Part shown: one piece after another, positions 1 through 7,024 of the stretch
Layout of the letters: the number at the start of each line of letters is the position of its first letter
Numbering within the stretch: the stretch's first letter is position 1
Source: Micromonospora sp. WMMD980
GTDB lineage: Bacteria > Actinomycetota > Actinomycetes > Mycobacteriales > Micromonosporaceae
Direction: 5' to 3'
DNA length: 64,000 nt
Assembly (NCBI RefSeq): GCF_029626035.1
Contig: NZ_JARUBE010000003.1
Location: forward strand, 2,232,001 to 2,296,000
The notes under the pieces: generated by a model
Told to the model about the DNA's origin: nothing
What the model saw: the letters and a program-made list of their open reading frames with translations, nothing else
Databases searched by the model: none
Translations under genes and position numbers: made by a program

Positions 1-79
1 CAGGGCACCCGGACGCCGGCCGGCATCCGGGAGGGGCGGCGGCACAGACCCGGGCACCCCGCCTCTCGAAGGAACCCCC

Positions 80-2158
80 ATGAGGAGATCCCTGCCCCGC
101 GCGCGCCGCTGGACCACGTACGCGGCAAGCCTGCTGCTCGTCACCACCGCGCTCGCCACCGTCGAACCGCCCGCCGCCGGCGCCGCCGTCGACCCGGTCA
201 CGGTGACCGTGAACGCCCGCGCCGGGCTGGCCACCGTGCCGGACACCGCGCTCGGCGTCAACCACGCCATCTGGGACGCAAAACTCGGCAGCCCCGAGAC
301 GTCCGACCTGCTCAAGGCCGCCGGCGTGCGGATGCTGCGCTACCCCGGCGGCTCGTACGCCGACATCTACCACTGGAAGACGCACACCGCGCCCGGCGGC
401 TACGTCGCGCCGGACACCGACTTCGACACGTTCATGGCCGCGGCCCGGCGGGTCGGCGCGCAACCGATGATCATCGCCAACTACGGCACCGGGACCCCCG
501 CCGAGGCGGCCGACTGGGTGCGGTACGCCAACGTCACCAAGGGCTACGGCGCGAAGTTCTGGACCGTCGGCAACGAGAACTACGGCAACGGCCACTACGG
601 GTCGGCGTGGGAGGCCGACGACCACGCCGACAAGAGCGCCACCCAGTACGCCAAGCTGGTGATCGAGTACGCCGACGCGATGAAGGCGGTCGACCCGAGC
701 GTCAAGATCGGCGCGGTGCTGACCATGCCCGGCAACTGGCCCGACGGGATCACCGCCGGCGCCGACCCGGGCCCGTGGAACCGGACCGTGCTCTCCCTCG
801 CCGGCGAAAAGATCGATTTCGTGGACGTGCACTGGTACCCGGGCGGCACCGCCGCCGAGTCGCTGACCCGCACCAACCAGCTGCCCGACGCCGCCTGGCT
901 GCTGCGTGAGCAGATCTCGCGCTACGCCGGCCCGGGCGCCGACCGGATCGGGATCAGCCTCACCGAGCTGAACGTCGACGCCGGCCGGACCACCCAGCCC
1001 GGCGCGCTGTTCCTCGCCGACGCCTACAGCGGCCTGCTGGAACAGGGCGTCTTCACGGTGCAGTGGTGGAACGTGCACAACGGCATCGGCACCGTCTCCG
1101 AGGTGGCCGGGCAGACCGACTACGGCGACTTCGGGCTGCTCTCCAGCGGCGGCTGCAGCAGCGACGGCGACGTGTGCGAGCCGGCGTTCAACACGCCGTT
1201 CGCGCCCTACCACGCGCTGTCCATGATGAACCTGTTCGCCCGCCCCGGCGACCAGTTCGTCCGGGCCGGCACCGACCAGCCGCTGGTCAGCGCGCACGCG
1301 GTGCGCCGGCCGGACGGCGGCCTCGCGGTGCAGCTGCTCAACAAGGACCCGGACACCGCCCACCCGGTGACCGTCGACTACGCCGGCTTCACCCCGGCGG
1401 ACGAGGCGCCCACCGTGCACACGCTGACCAACGGCGCGAGCGCGGTGAGCACCGGCCGCTCCGGCAGCGCCACCACCCGCACGCTGCCGCCGTACTCGTT
1501 GACCACGCTGGTGCTGCGACCGGCCGGCAGCACCGCCGGGCGGCCCGGCGCCCCGGGACAGCCGACGGCGAGCGCGGTGACCGACCGCGCGGCGACCATC
1601 GCCTGGCCAGCGGCGACCGCGGGCGCCGCGCCGATCGCCAAGTACGAGGTGTACCGGCAGTTCGGCGCGGTCAGCGAGCAGCTCGGCGAGACCGCCGGCA
1701 CCTCGTTCACCGCGCGCAACCTCGAACCGGGGGCCCGCTACACGGTCAACGTGCTGGCCCGGGACACCGCCGGCCGGGTCTCCTGGTCGTCCCCGCCGCT
1801 GACGTTCGCCACCGGCAGCCCGGCCACGAGCGGCTGCGCGGTGCGCTTCCACGAGGACACCGACTGGGGCAACGGCTACGTGGCGACCGTCGAGGTGGTG
1901 AACACCGGCCCGGACGTGGTGGACGGCTGGACGCTCACCTGGACCTGGCCGACCGGCTGGCAGCAGGTGAGCAGCGGCTGGAACGCCACCTGGACGCAGA
2001 CCGGCACGGAGGTCCGGGTCACCCCGACCGCCGACAACCGCCGACTCGCGGCCGACGGCGGGAGCACCAGCGTCGGATTCGTCGGCGCGTACGGCGGGCC
2101 GAACGTGCCGCCGGGCGTGTTCCGGCTCAACGGCACGGTCTGCACCGTCCGTTCCTGA
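80..2158 (+). CDS. secreted GH-A-like glycoside hydrolase with Fn3 and CBM2
   Basis: Probable exported polysaccharide-degrading enzyme of 692 residues. A Sec-type signal peptide (about residues 1-35, twin Arg then a hydrophobic stretch ending AGA) precedes a TIM-barrel-like catalytic region (about 40-470). NEN in 'VGNENYGNGH' and the later 'SLTELNVDAG' look like the acid/base and nucleophile glutamates of clan GH-A enzymes. A fibronectin type III domain follows (about 490-580), then a C-terminal CBM2 (about 588-690, starting SGCAV and ending LNGTVC, with the usual Trp-rich strands). The ATG has a GAAGGA ribosome site eight bases upstream. The catalytic family is not certain; an arabinofuranosidase-type (GH51-like) activity is the best guess. 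Only 79 bases of upstream sequence are in the window and no operator is visible in them. Confidence 0.75.
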   Translation: MRRSLPRARRWTTYAASLLLVTTALATVEPPAAGAAVDPVTVTVNARAGLATVPDTALGVNHAIWDAKLGSPETSDLLKAAGVRMLRYPGGSYADIYHWKTHTAPGGYVAPDTDFDTFMAAARRVGAQPMIIANYGTGTPAEAADWVRYANVTKGYGAKFWTVGNENYGNGHYGSAWEADDHADKSATQYAKLVIEYADAMKAVDPSVKIGAVLTMPGNWPDGITAGADPGPWNRTVLSLAGEKIDFVDVHWYPGGTAAESLTRTNQLPDAAWLLREQISRYAGPGADRIGISLTELNVDAGRTTQPGALFLADAYSGLLEQGVFTVQWWNVHNGIGTVSEVAGQTDYGDFGLLSSGGCSSDGDVCEPAFNTPFAPYHALSMMNLFARPGDQFVRAGTDQPLVSAHAVRRPDGGLAVQLLNKDPDTAHPVTVDYAGFTPADEAPTVHTLTNGASAVSTGRSGSATTRTLPPYSLTTLVLRPAGSTAGRPGAPGQPTASAVTDRAATIAWPAATAGAAPIAKYEVYRQFGAVSEQLGETAGTSFTARNLEPGARYTVNVLARDTAGRVSWSSPPLTFATGSPATSGCAVRFHEDTDWGNGYVATVEVVNTGPDVVDGWTLTWTWPTGWQQVSSGWNATWTQTGTEVRVTPTADNRRLAADGGSTSVGFVGAYGGPNVPPGVFRLNGTVCTVRS

Positions 2159-2166
2159 GCCGTAGC

Positions 2167-3018
2167 TCAGCCCCGGCCGGGCGGCCGAAGTCGGGCGTCG
2201 GCCGCCGTCGGGACCTTCCCGGTCCGGCGGCGGCCGGCGCGGCGCGGCGGCGGCACCACGTGCGGGCGCGGCGGCCCGGCCACCGGCGGGGGTGGCGACG
2301 CCTCCGGCGCGACGGGTCGGGGCAGCACGGCCAGGATCACCGCGAGCAGGGCCACCGCGACCACCCCGTCGAGCCAGTAGTGGTTGCCGGTGGCGACCAC
2401 TACCACGGCGGTGACCAGCGGGTGGGCCAGCCAGAGCCAGCGCCACCGCCCGGCGGTCACCGCCACCAGGGCCAGCGCCACCGCGAGCGCCCAGCCCACG
2501 TGCAGCGACGGCATGGCCGCGTACTGGTTGCTGAGCTGGTCGGCCTCCGGCGGTCCGTAGACGCTGGGGCCGAAGCGGCGGCCGGTGTCCACCAGGCCGG
2601 TGACGGCGGTCAACCGCGGTGGCGCGAGCGGGACGCAGACGTGCAGCACCAGCGCCGCCGCGGTCAGCACCGCGAGGGCCCGCCGCAGCCGCAGGTAGTG
2701 CGCCGGCCGGCGCAGATGGAGCCAGACCAGGCAGAGCACGGTGGCCGGGAAGTGCACGTAGGCGTAGTAGCTGTTGGCCAGCCGCACCGGCAGCTCGTGC
2801 GCCAGCAGCGGCGCCTGCAGCAGCGCCTCGTCGGGCAGGCGCAGCAGGCGTTCCACCCACCAGATCCGCTCACCGTTGGCCAGCGCGGTGCCGGCCCTCC
2901 CGGCGATCAGTTGCCGGCCCGCCTTGTAGGCGAGGAAGAGCACGGCGACCAGCGCCAGTTCGCGGGCCGCGCGGCGTACCGCGCCGGCCCGCGTGGACGT
3001 GGTCTCGGTGACCTGCAC
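2167..3018 (-). CDS. PAP2 superfamily membrane phosphatase/transferase
   Basis: Polytopic membrane protein of 283 residues with about six hydrophobic segments. It carries 'PSLHVGWALA' (the PSxH motif) and 'GNHYWLDG' (His-x3-Asp, motif C3), the active-site pattern of PAP2/AUR1-type lipid phosphatases and inositol-phosphate transferases; a clear KxxxxxxRP motif C1 is not obvious. The C-terminus is a Pro/Arg-rich cytoplasmic tail. The GTG start at 3018 is set by a strong AGGAGG about five bases upstream. Probable role is dephosphorylation or headgroup transfer on a phospholipid or prenyl-phosphate; the substrate cannot be told. It is transcribed away from the MFS gene terminator and convergent with the preceding glycosidase, only eight bases from its stop. 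Confidence 0.8.
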   Translation of the reverse strand: MQVTETTSTRAGAVRRAARELALVAVLFLAYKAGRQLIAGRAGTALANGERIWWVERLLRLPDEALLQAPLLAHELPVRLANSYYAYVHFPATVLCLVWLHLRRPAHYLRLRRALAVLTAAALVLHVCVPLAPPRLTAVTGLVDTGRRFGPSVYGPPEADQLSNQYAAMPSLHVGWALAVALALVAVTAGRWRWLWLAHPLVTAVVVVATGNHYWLDGVVAVALLAVILAVLPRPVAPEASPPPPVAGPPRPHVVPPPRRAGRRRTGKVPTAADARLRPPGRG

Positions 3019-3049
3019 GGGCTCCTCCTTCGGTGCCTCCCGACACGGA

Positions 3050-3083
3050 CCAGGGCCGCCGCCGAGGTCGGCGGCGGCCCTGG
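3050..3083 (-). terminator. hairpin after the MFS gene
   Basis: Perfect 15-bp stem (3050-3064 paired with 3069-3083) and a 4-base loop (AGGT), nine bases beyond the MFS stop codon. There is no T-run, as is common for actinomycete terminators. It separates the MFS transcript from the PAP2 gene on the same strand. Confidence 0.75.
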
Positions 3084-3092
3084 GGTACGGCC

Positions 3093-4730
3093 TCAGCGGC
3101 GGGCGTGTTCCGCCCGGCCGGCCGGGTCGGCGCTGACCCCGTCGAACGCGGGCGCCCCGTCGACCGCGTCGGCGCCCACCGCCACCGAGCGACCGGTGTC
3201 CGGAAGATCAAGGCTGGAGCGAAGGGTAACGGGGCGCAGCAACAGCGCCGCCACGACGCCGACCACCGCGATGGCGGCCGAGATGAGGAAGATGTGCCCG
3301 GTCGCGTCCCCGTACGCGGCCCGGACGATCTGCCGCACCGGCTCGGGCAACGCGTCGAGGTTGAGCGTGCTGCCGCCGCCGCCGGTGGTGGGGATGCCGG
3401 CCGCGGCGAGGTCGTGGGTGATCCGGTCGGTGACCCGGCGGGCGAGGACCGCGCCGAGCACCGACACGCCGATGGTGCCACCGAGCGAGCGGAAGAAGGC
3501 CACGCTGGCGCTGGCGGCGCCGATGTCCTTGAGCGCCACCGTGTTCTGCACCGCGAGCACCAGGTTCTGCATGGTCATGCCGACACCGACGCCGACGATG
3601 AACATGGCCACCCCGACGATGACCAGCGAGGTCTCGTGGTCGACGGTGCCGAGCAGGGCGAAACCGGCGACCAGCACGATCGAGCCGGACACGATGTAGG
3701 GCTTGATCTTTCCGCTGGCGGTGATCATCCGGCCGGCGACGATCGAGGAGATCAGCACGCCGGCCATCATCGGGATGGTGAGCAGGCCGGCCTCGGTCGG
3801 GCTGTAGCCGCGGCCGATCTGGAAGTACTGGCCGAGGAAGACCGCGCCGCCGAACATCGCCATGCCGACCGCGAGGCTGCCCAGGATCGCCAGCGCGGTC
3901 GTGCGCTCGCGGACGATCTGCAACGGCACCACCGGCTCGGCGGCCCGCGACTCGACCCAGACGGCCGCCGCGAGCAGCAGCACCGCGCCGCCGACCATGG
4001 CGGCGGTCTGCCAGGAGAGCCAGGCGAACGAGTCGTCGACGAAGGAGATCCAGATCAGCAGCACACTGACCCCGGCGGGGATGAGCGCGGCACCGAGATA
4101 GTCGATCTTGACGTTCCGCCGGCGTACGGTGGGCAGGTCGAGCGTGATCTGGAGCAGGAACAGCGCGATGATCGCGACCGGCACACCGACGAAGAAGCAC
4201 CAGCGCCAGCCGAGCCAGGAGGTGTCCACGATCAGGCCGCCGAGCAGCGGACCACCGACCGTGGCGAGCGCCATCACGCCACCCAGGTAGCCGTTGTAAC
4301 GGCCGCGCTCCCGCGGCGGGATCATGGCCGCGATGGCGACCTGGACGAGCGCCTGGAGGCCGCCGACGCCGATGCCCTGGAAGGCCCGGGCGGCGATGAG
4401 CTGGCCGGCGCTCTGCGAGAAACCGGCCGCGACGGAGCCGGCCAGGAAGACCACGATGGCGACCTGGATCAACAGCTTCTTGTTGAACAGGTCGGCGAGC
4501 TTGCCCCAGATCGGGGTGGTCGCGGTGGCGGTCAGCAGGGTGGCGGTGACCACCCAGGTGTACTGCGTCTGCGAGCCGTCGAGCGCGCCGATGATCTTCG
4601 GCAGGGCCGTGGAGACGACGGTGCTGCTCAGCATGGCCACGAAGAGCACGAGCAGCAGCCCGCTGAGTGCCTCCAGCGTCTGCCGCCGGCTCATGGGCGC
4701 GACCTCGGCCGTCGCGGTGGGTGCGCTCAT
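3093..4730 (-). CDS. MFS drug exporter, EmrB/QacA (DHA2, 14 TM) type
   Basis: Proton-driven exporter of 545 residues in the inner membrane. It has about 14 hydrophobic segments; motif A-like 'GKLADLFNKK' lies in the loop after helix 2 and 'RAFQGIGVGGLQAL' in helix 4, as in DHA2 family multidrug exporters. The ATG at 4730 has GGAGG about eight bases upstream. The C-terminal tail after the last helix is about 40 residues and cytoplasmic. It is divergent from a TetR-family gene across a 120-bp region holding two TTGC/GCAA palindromes, so it is very likely the target of that repressor. Substrate unknown; drugs or endogenous metabolites are both possible. Confidence 0.92.
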   Translation of the reverse strand: MSAPTATAEVAPMSRRQTLEALSGLLLVLFVAMLSSTVVSTALPKIIGALDGSQTQYTWVVTATLLTATATTPIWGKLADLFNKKLLIQVAIVVFLAGSVAAGFSQSAGQLIAARAFQGIGVGGLQALVQVAIAAMIPPRERGRYNGYLGGVMALATVGGPLLGGLIVDTSWLGWRWCFFVGVPVAIIALFLLQITLDLPTVRRRNVKIDYLGAALIPAGVSVLLIWISFVDDSFAWLSWQTAAMVGGAVLLLAAAVWVESRAAEPVVPLQIVRERTTALAILGSLAVGMAMFGGAVFLGQYFQIGRGYSPTEAGLLTIPMMAGVLISSIVAGRMITASGKIKPYIVSGSIVLVAGFALLGTVDHETSLVIVGVAMFIVGVGVGMTMQNLVLAVQNTVALKDIGAASASVAFFRSLGGTIGVSVLGAVLARRVTDRITHDLAAAGIPTTGGGGSTLNLDALPEPVRQIVRAAYGDATGHIFLISAAIAVVGVVAALLLRPVTLRSSLDLPDTGRSVAVGADAVDGAPAFDGVSADPAGRAEHARR

Positions 4731-4770
4731 CGCGCGTCCTCCAGGTGTGTCGAATAGGGTGACCCCTTGG

Positions 4771-4816
4771 TTGCCTCAAGCAATCATCGGCAAATCTTGC
4801 TCAACAGGCAAGTTTG
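4771..4816. promoter_or_regulatory. tandem TetR-type operator palindromes
   Basis: Two inverted repeats with the same half-site: TTGC-CTCAA-GCAA at 4771-4783, and CAAATCTTGC / GCAAGTTTG around a 7-base centre at 4791-4816. They lie between the divergent MFS and TetR genes, where a repressor would cover both promoters. The sites are seen directly; binding by the adjacent TetR protein is inferred. Confidence 0.6.
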
Positions 4817-4850
4817 CCCATTGGGAAAAGGATCACCTACGCTGGTCGCC

Positions 4851-5453
4851 ATGGACGAGTGCACCGGCCTGCGGGAGCGGAAGAAGGCGGCCACCCGCCT
4901 GGCGCTGCACGAGGCCGCCCTGCGCCTGGCCGCCGAGCACGGCCCCGACCGGATCACCGTCGAGGCCATCGCCGACGCCGCGAACGTCTCCCGGCGCACC
5001 TTCTCCAACTACTTCTCCGGCAAGGAGGAGGCGCTCTTCCACGGCGACACGGTGCGGCTGCGCCGGCTGCTCGAGCTGGTCGCGGAGCAGCCCGCCGAGC
5101 TGCCGCCGTGGACCGCGCTGACCCGGGCCGCCATGCTCCAGGCCGACGAGAGCTACGACGACCCGGCCGAGCCCTGGCTGAACCGACGCCGGCAGTTGCA
5201 CGGCCACCCGAGCCTGGCCGCCCACCAGGTCGGCGCCTACGCCGCCATCGAACGGGACCTGGCCGCCGAGATCGCCCGCCGGCTCACCGGCCCCGACGCG
5301 CCGGTGCGGTCGCGGGTGCTGGCGGCCACGTTCCTGGCCACCCTCCGCGTCGGGGCCCAACAGTGGATCGAGCACGCGGACGCACCGCTGCGCGACGTGT
5401 TGCGCGACGTCCTCGCGCACGCCACCCCGGCCGCATCCGACCACGCCCCCTGA
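4851..5453 (+). CDS. TetR-family transcriptional repressor
   Basis: Regulator of 200 residues. The N-terminal helix-turn-helix (about residues 10-55, 'RITVEAIADAANVSRRTFSNYF') is a textbook TetR_N domain. The C-terminal ligand-binding half is helical, as in the MftR/AcrR type. The ATG at 4851 was chosen over the upstream in-frame ATG at 4767 because the extra 28 residues would be translated from the operator region and do not resemble the family. Divergent from the MFS exporter, it is probably its ligand-responsive repressor. Confidence 0.9.
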   Translation: MDECTGLRERKKAATRLALHEAALRLAAEHGPDRITVEAIADAANVSRRTFSNYFSGKEEALFHGDTVRLRRLLELVAEQPAELPPWTALTRAAMLQADESYDDPAEPWLNRRRQLHGHPSLAAHQVGAYAAIERDLAAEIARRLTGPDAPVRSRVLAATFLATLRVGAQQWIEHADAPLRDVLRDVLAHATPAASDHAP

Positions 5454-5459
5454 CGCCGC

Positions 5460-6146
5460 CTACCGGGCCGGCTCCGCCCGGGTAAGCCGCGCGTACACGA
5501 TGACGTTGTCCCGGTAGCTGTCCCGCTTCCGGTCGAACTCACCGCCACAGGTGATCAGGCGCAGCGCCGCGTGGTCGGTCGGGCCGTAGACGTCGTCGCT
5601 GGGGAACCGGTCCTTCGGGTACTGCTCGACCCGGGTGACCACGAACGTGGCGGTGCTGCCGTCGCGCCGCTGCACGCTCAGCGGCGTGTCCGGACGCAGC
5701 CGGGCCAGGTCGAAGAAGGAACCCTCGCGGCCCTTCCAGTTCACGTGCCCGGCGAGGACCGCCGGCCCGAGCGAGCCCGGTGTCGGCGCCCGGGTGAACC
5801 AACCGACGTCGGTCGCGCTGTCCGGCACCTGCATCGCGCCGTCCGGACGCAGTCCGAGCGGGACGATTCGCGCCTCCACCCGCAGGCTCGCGATGTGGAT
5901 TCGCACCGGCGGGGACGAGGCCATCAACGGCCCACTGGTCAGCTCCCCGGCCCGCCCGACGGGGCGCGGCGCCGGCGCCTGGCCGGACGCCGCCGGGCGC
6001 GGCGCCTCGGGCGGGGCGTCGTCCGCGCGGGACGCCGCCAGGCCGACGACGACCGCGGCGGCGAGGGCGAGCAGGCCGGCCCCCACCGCGAGCGCGGCGC
6101 GCTGACGGCGGGGGTCGGTGGCCGTACGGTCCTGCGGGTCACCCAC
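5460..6146 (-). CDS. class F-type sortase
   Basis: Membrane-anchored cysteine transpeptidase of 228 residues. One N-terminal membrane segment (about residues 15-35) and a Pro/Ala linker precede the sortase barrel. The catalytic triad is visible: His in 'AGHVNW', Cys in 'LITCGGEFD' and Arg in 'SYRDNVIV'. The GTG at 6146 lies eight bases after the stop of the upstream CHRD-like gene. The longer alternative start at 6221 would overlap that gene by 68 bp and add a basic segment, so it was not used. The gene is co-transcribed with the CHRD-like surface protein, which may be a substrate, although that protein has no LPXTG. Class F enzymes are typical of Actinobacteria. Confidence 0.88.
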   Translation of the reverse strand: MGDPQDRTATDPRRQRAALAVGAGLLALAAAVVVGLAASRADDAPPEAPRPAASGQAPAPRPVGRAGELTSGPLMASSPPVRIHIASLRVEARIVPLGLRPDGAMQVPDSATDVGWFTRAPTPGSLGPAVLAGHVNWKGREGSFFDLARLRPDTPLSVQRRDGSTATFVVTRVEQYPKDRFPSDDVYGPTDHAALRLITCGGEFDRKRDSYRDNVIVYARLTRAEPAR

Positions 6147-6153
6147 GACCGAC

Positions 6154-6939
6154 TCAGCCCTGCCGGCCGAGGCGACGCCGCGCCGCGACCAGGCCGAACG
6201 CGCCGAGCAACGCCAGCCCACCCGCGACGTATCCGGCGACGGGGGTGGCCTCGGTGCTGCCGTCCCCGGTGGCCACCCCGCCGGCCGGCACGGAACCCGC
6301 GGCGGCGCCGCTGACCATGCCGCAGGTGGCCGGGTCGGTGGCCTCCTCCGGGATGCCGTTCACACCGACCGACCTGGCGAACGTGGACTCGCCGAGCGCC
6401 GCCATGTCGTACGTGCCGTTGCGGTTGGCGTCGATGCCGTGCTGCACCAGGTGCAGGTCCTTGAGGTGGGCGACGGTGCCGGCCGGCAGGTCGGCGGCCG
6501 GGATGACCCGGTCGTAGGTCAGCTTGCCCTGGGCGTCCGCCTTCGGCATCCGGTCCACCGCCAGTCCACTGGCCCGGGTGGTGTCCCCGGTCGTGGTGAG
6601 CGAGATGAAGATGTCGCCGTACATCTTCAGGCCCTCCTCGGTGCTGACGTAGCCGTCGCCGTCGGCGTCGGCGGACTTGTCCGGGCAGTGGAAGTCCATG
6701 CCGTCGACCGCGCCGTGGATGTGCTGCGCGTGCGGGGAGTTCGGGGTCATCCCGGTGGAGGTGATCCGCACCCGCAGGTCACCGCCCTCGGTCGCGGTCA
6801 GCGTGGCGGTGCCTTCGGCCCCGGTCTCGTTCAGGTCCAGCAGGGCCACCCGGACGCTCTCGTCGGCGTGCGCGACGCCGGGGAAGCTGAGTACGAGCGC
6901 CGCCGCCGGCAGCGCCAGCAGGGTTCGGGACAGTCTCAC
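6154..6939 (-). CDS. secreted CHRD-like protein with EF-hand loop and C-terminal membrane anchor
   Basis: Surface protein of 261 residues. The signal peptide ends around AHA (residue 25). The body has the CHRD-like pattern with 'HAQHIHGAVDG'. A canonical calcium loop, DADGDGYVSTEE, fits EF-hand positions 1-12 exactly, and a second looser loop reads DANRNGTYD. The C-terminus is a single hydrophobic segment (about 230-250) followed by RRRLGRQG, the layout of a sorting signal but without an LPXTG box ahead of it ('EATPVAGY'). It is followed directly by the class F sortase gene. Function is not known; calcium-dependent surface attachment or adhesion is plausible. Confidence 0.7.
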   Translation of the reverse strand: MRLSRTLLALPAAALVLSFPGVAHADESVRVALLDLNETGAEGTATLTATEGGDLRVRITSTGMTPNSPHAQHIHGAVDGMDFHCPDKSADADGDGYVSTEEGLKMYGDIFISLTTTGDTTRASGLAVDRMPKADAQGKLTYDRVIPAADLPAGTVAHLKDLHLVQHGIDANRNGTYDMAALGESTFARSVGVNGIPEEATDPATCGMVSGAAAGSVPAGGVATGDGSTEATPVAGYVAGGLALLGAFGLVAARRRLGRQG

Positions 6940-7024
6940 GGCTTTCTCCTCGTCGCCGGTCCCGGCACCGGCGCCGGGACGTGTCAGGCATTCGGAGCGG
7001 CCGGGCGACCGGATGGGTGGCCTC

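Noticed and set aside
1063..3699. Long plus-strand open frame across the first glycosidase and the two minus-strand genes
   Set aside because: Arg/Gly/Pro-rich low-complexity translation typical of a high-GC shadow frame. The real genes in other frames have clear domains.
3033..4757. 574-codon open frame antisense to the MFS gene
   Set aside because: Asp/Arg/Gly/His-rich shadow composition, no domain and no ribosome site; the opposite strand encodes 14 helices.
6154..6939. LPXTG sorting signal in the CHRD-like protein
   Set aside because: The TM helix and basic tail are present, but no LPXTG or close variant precedes them.
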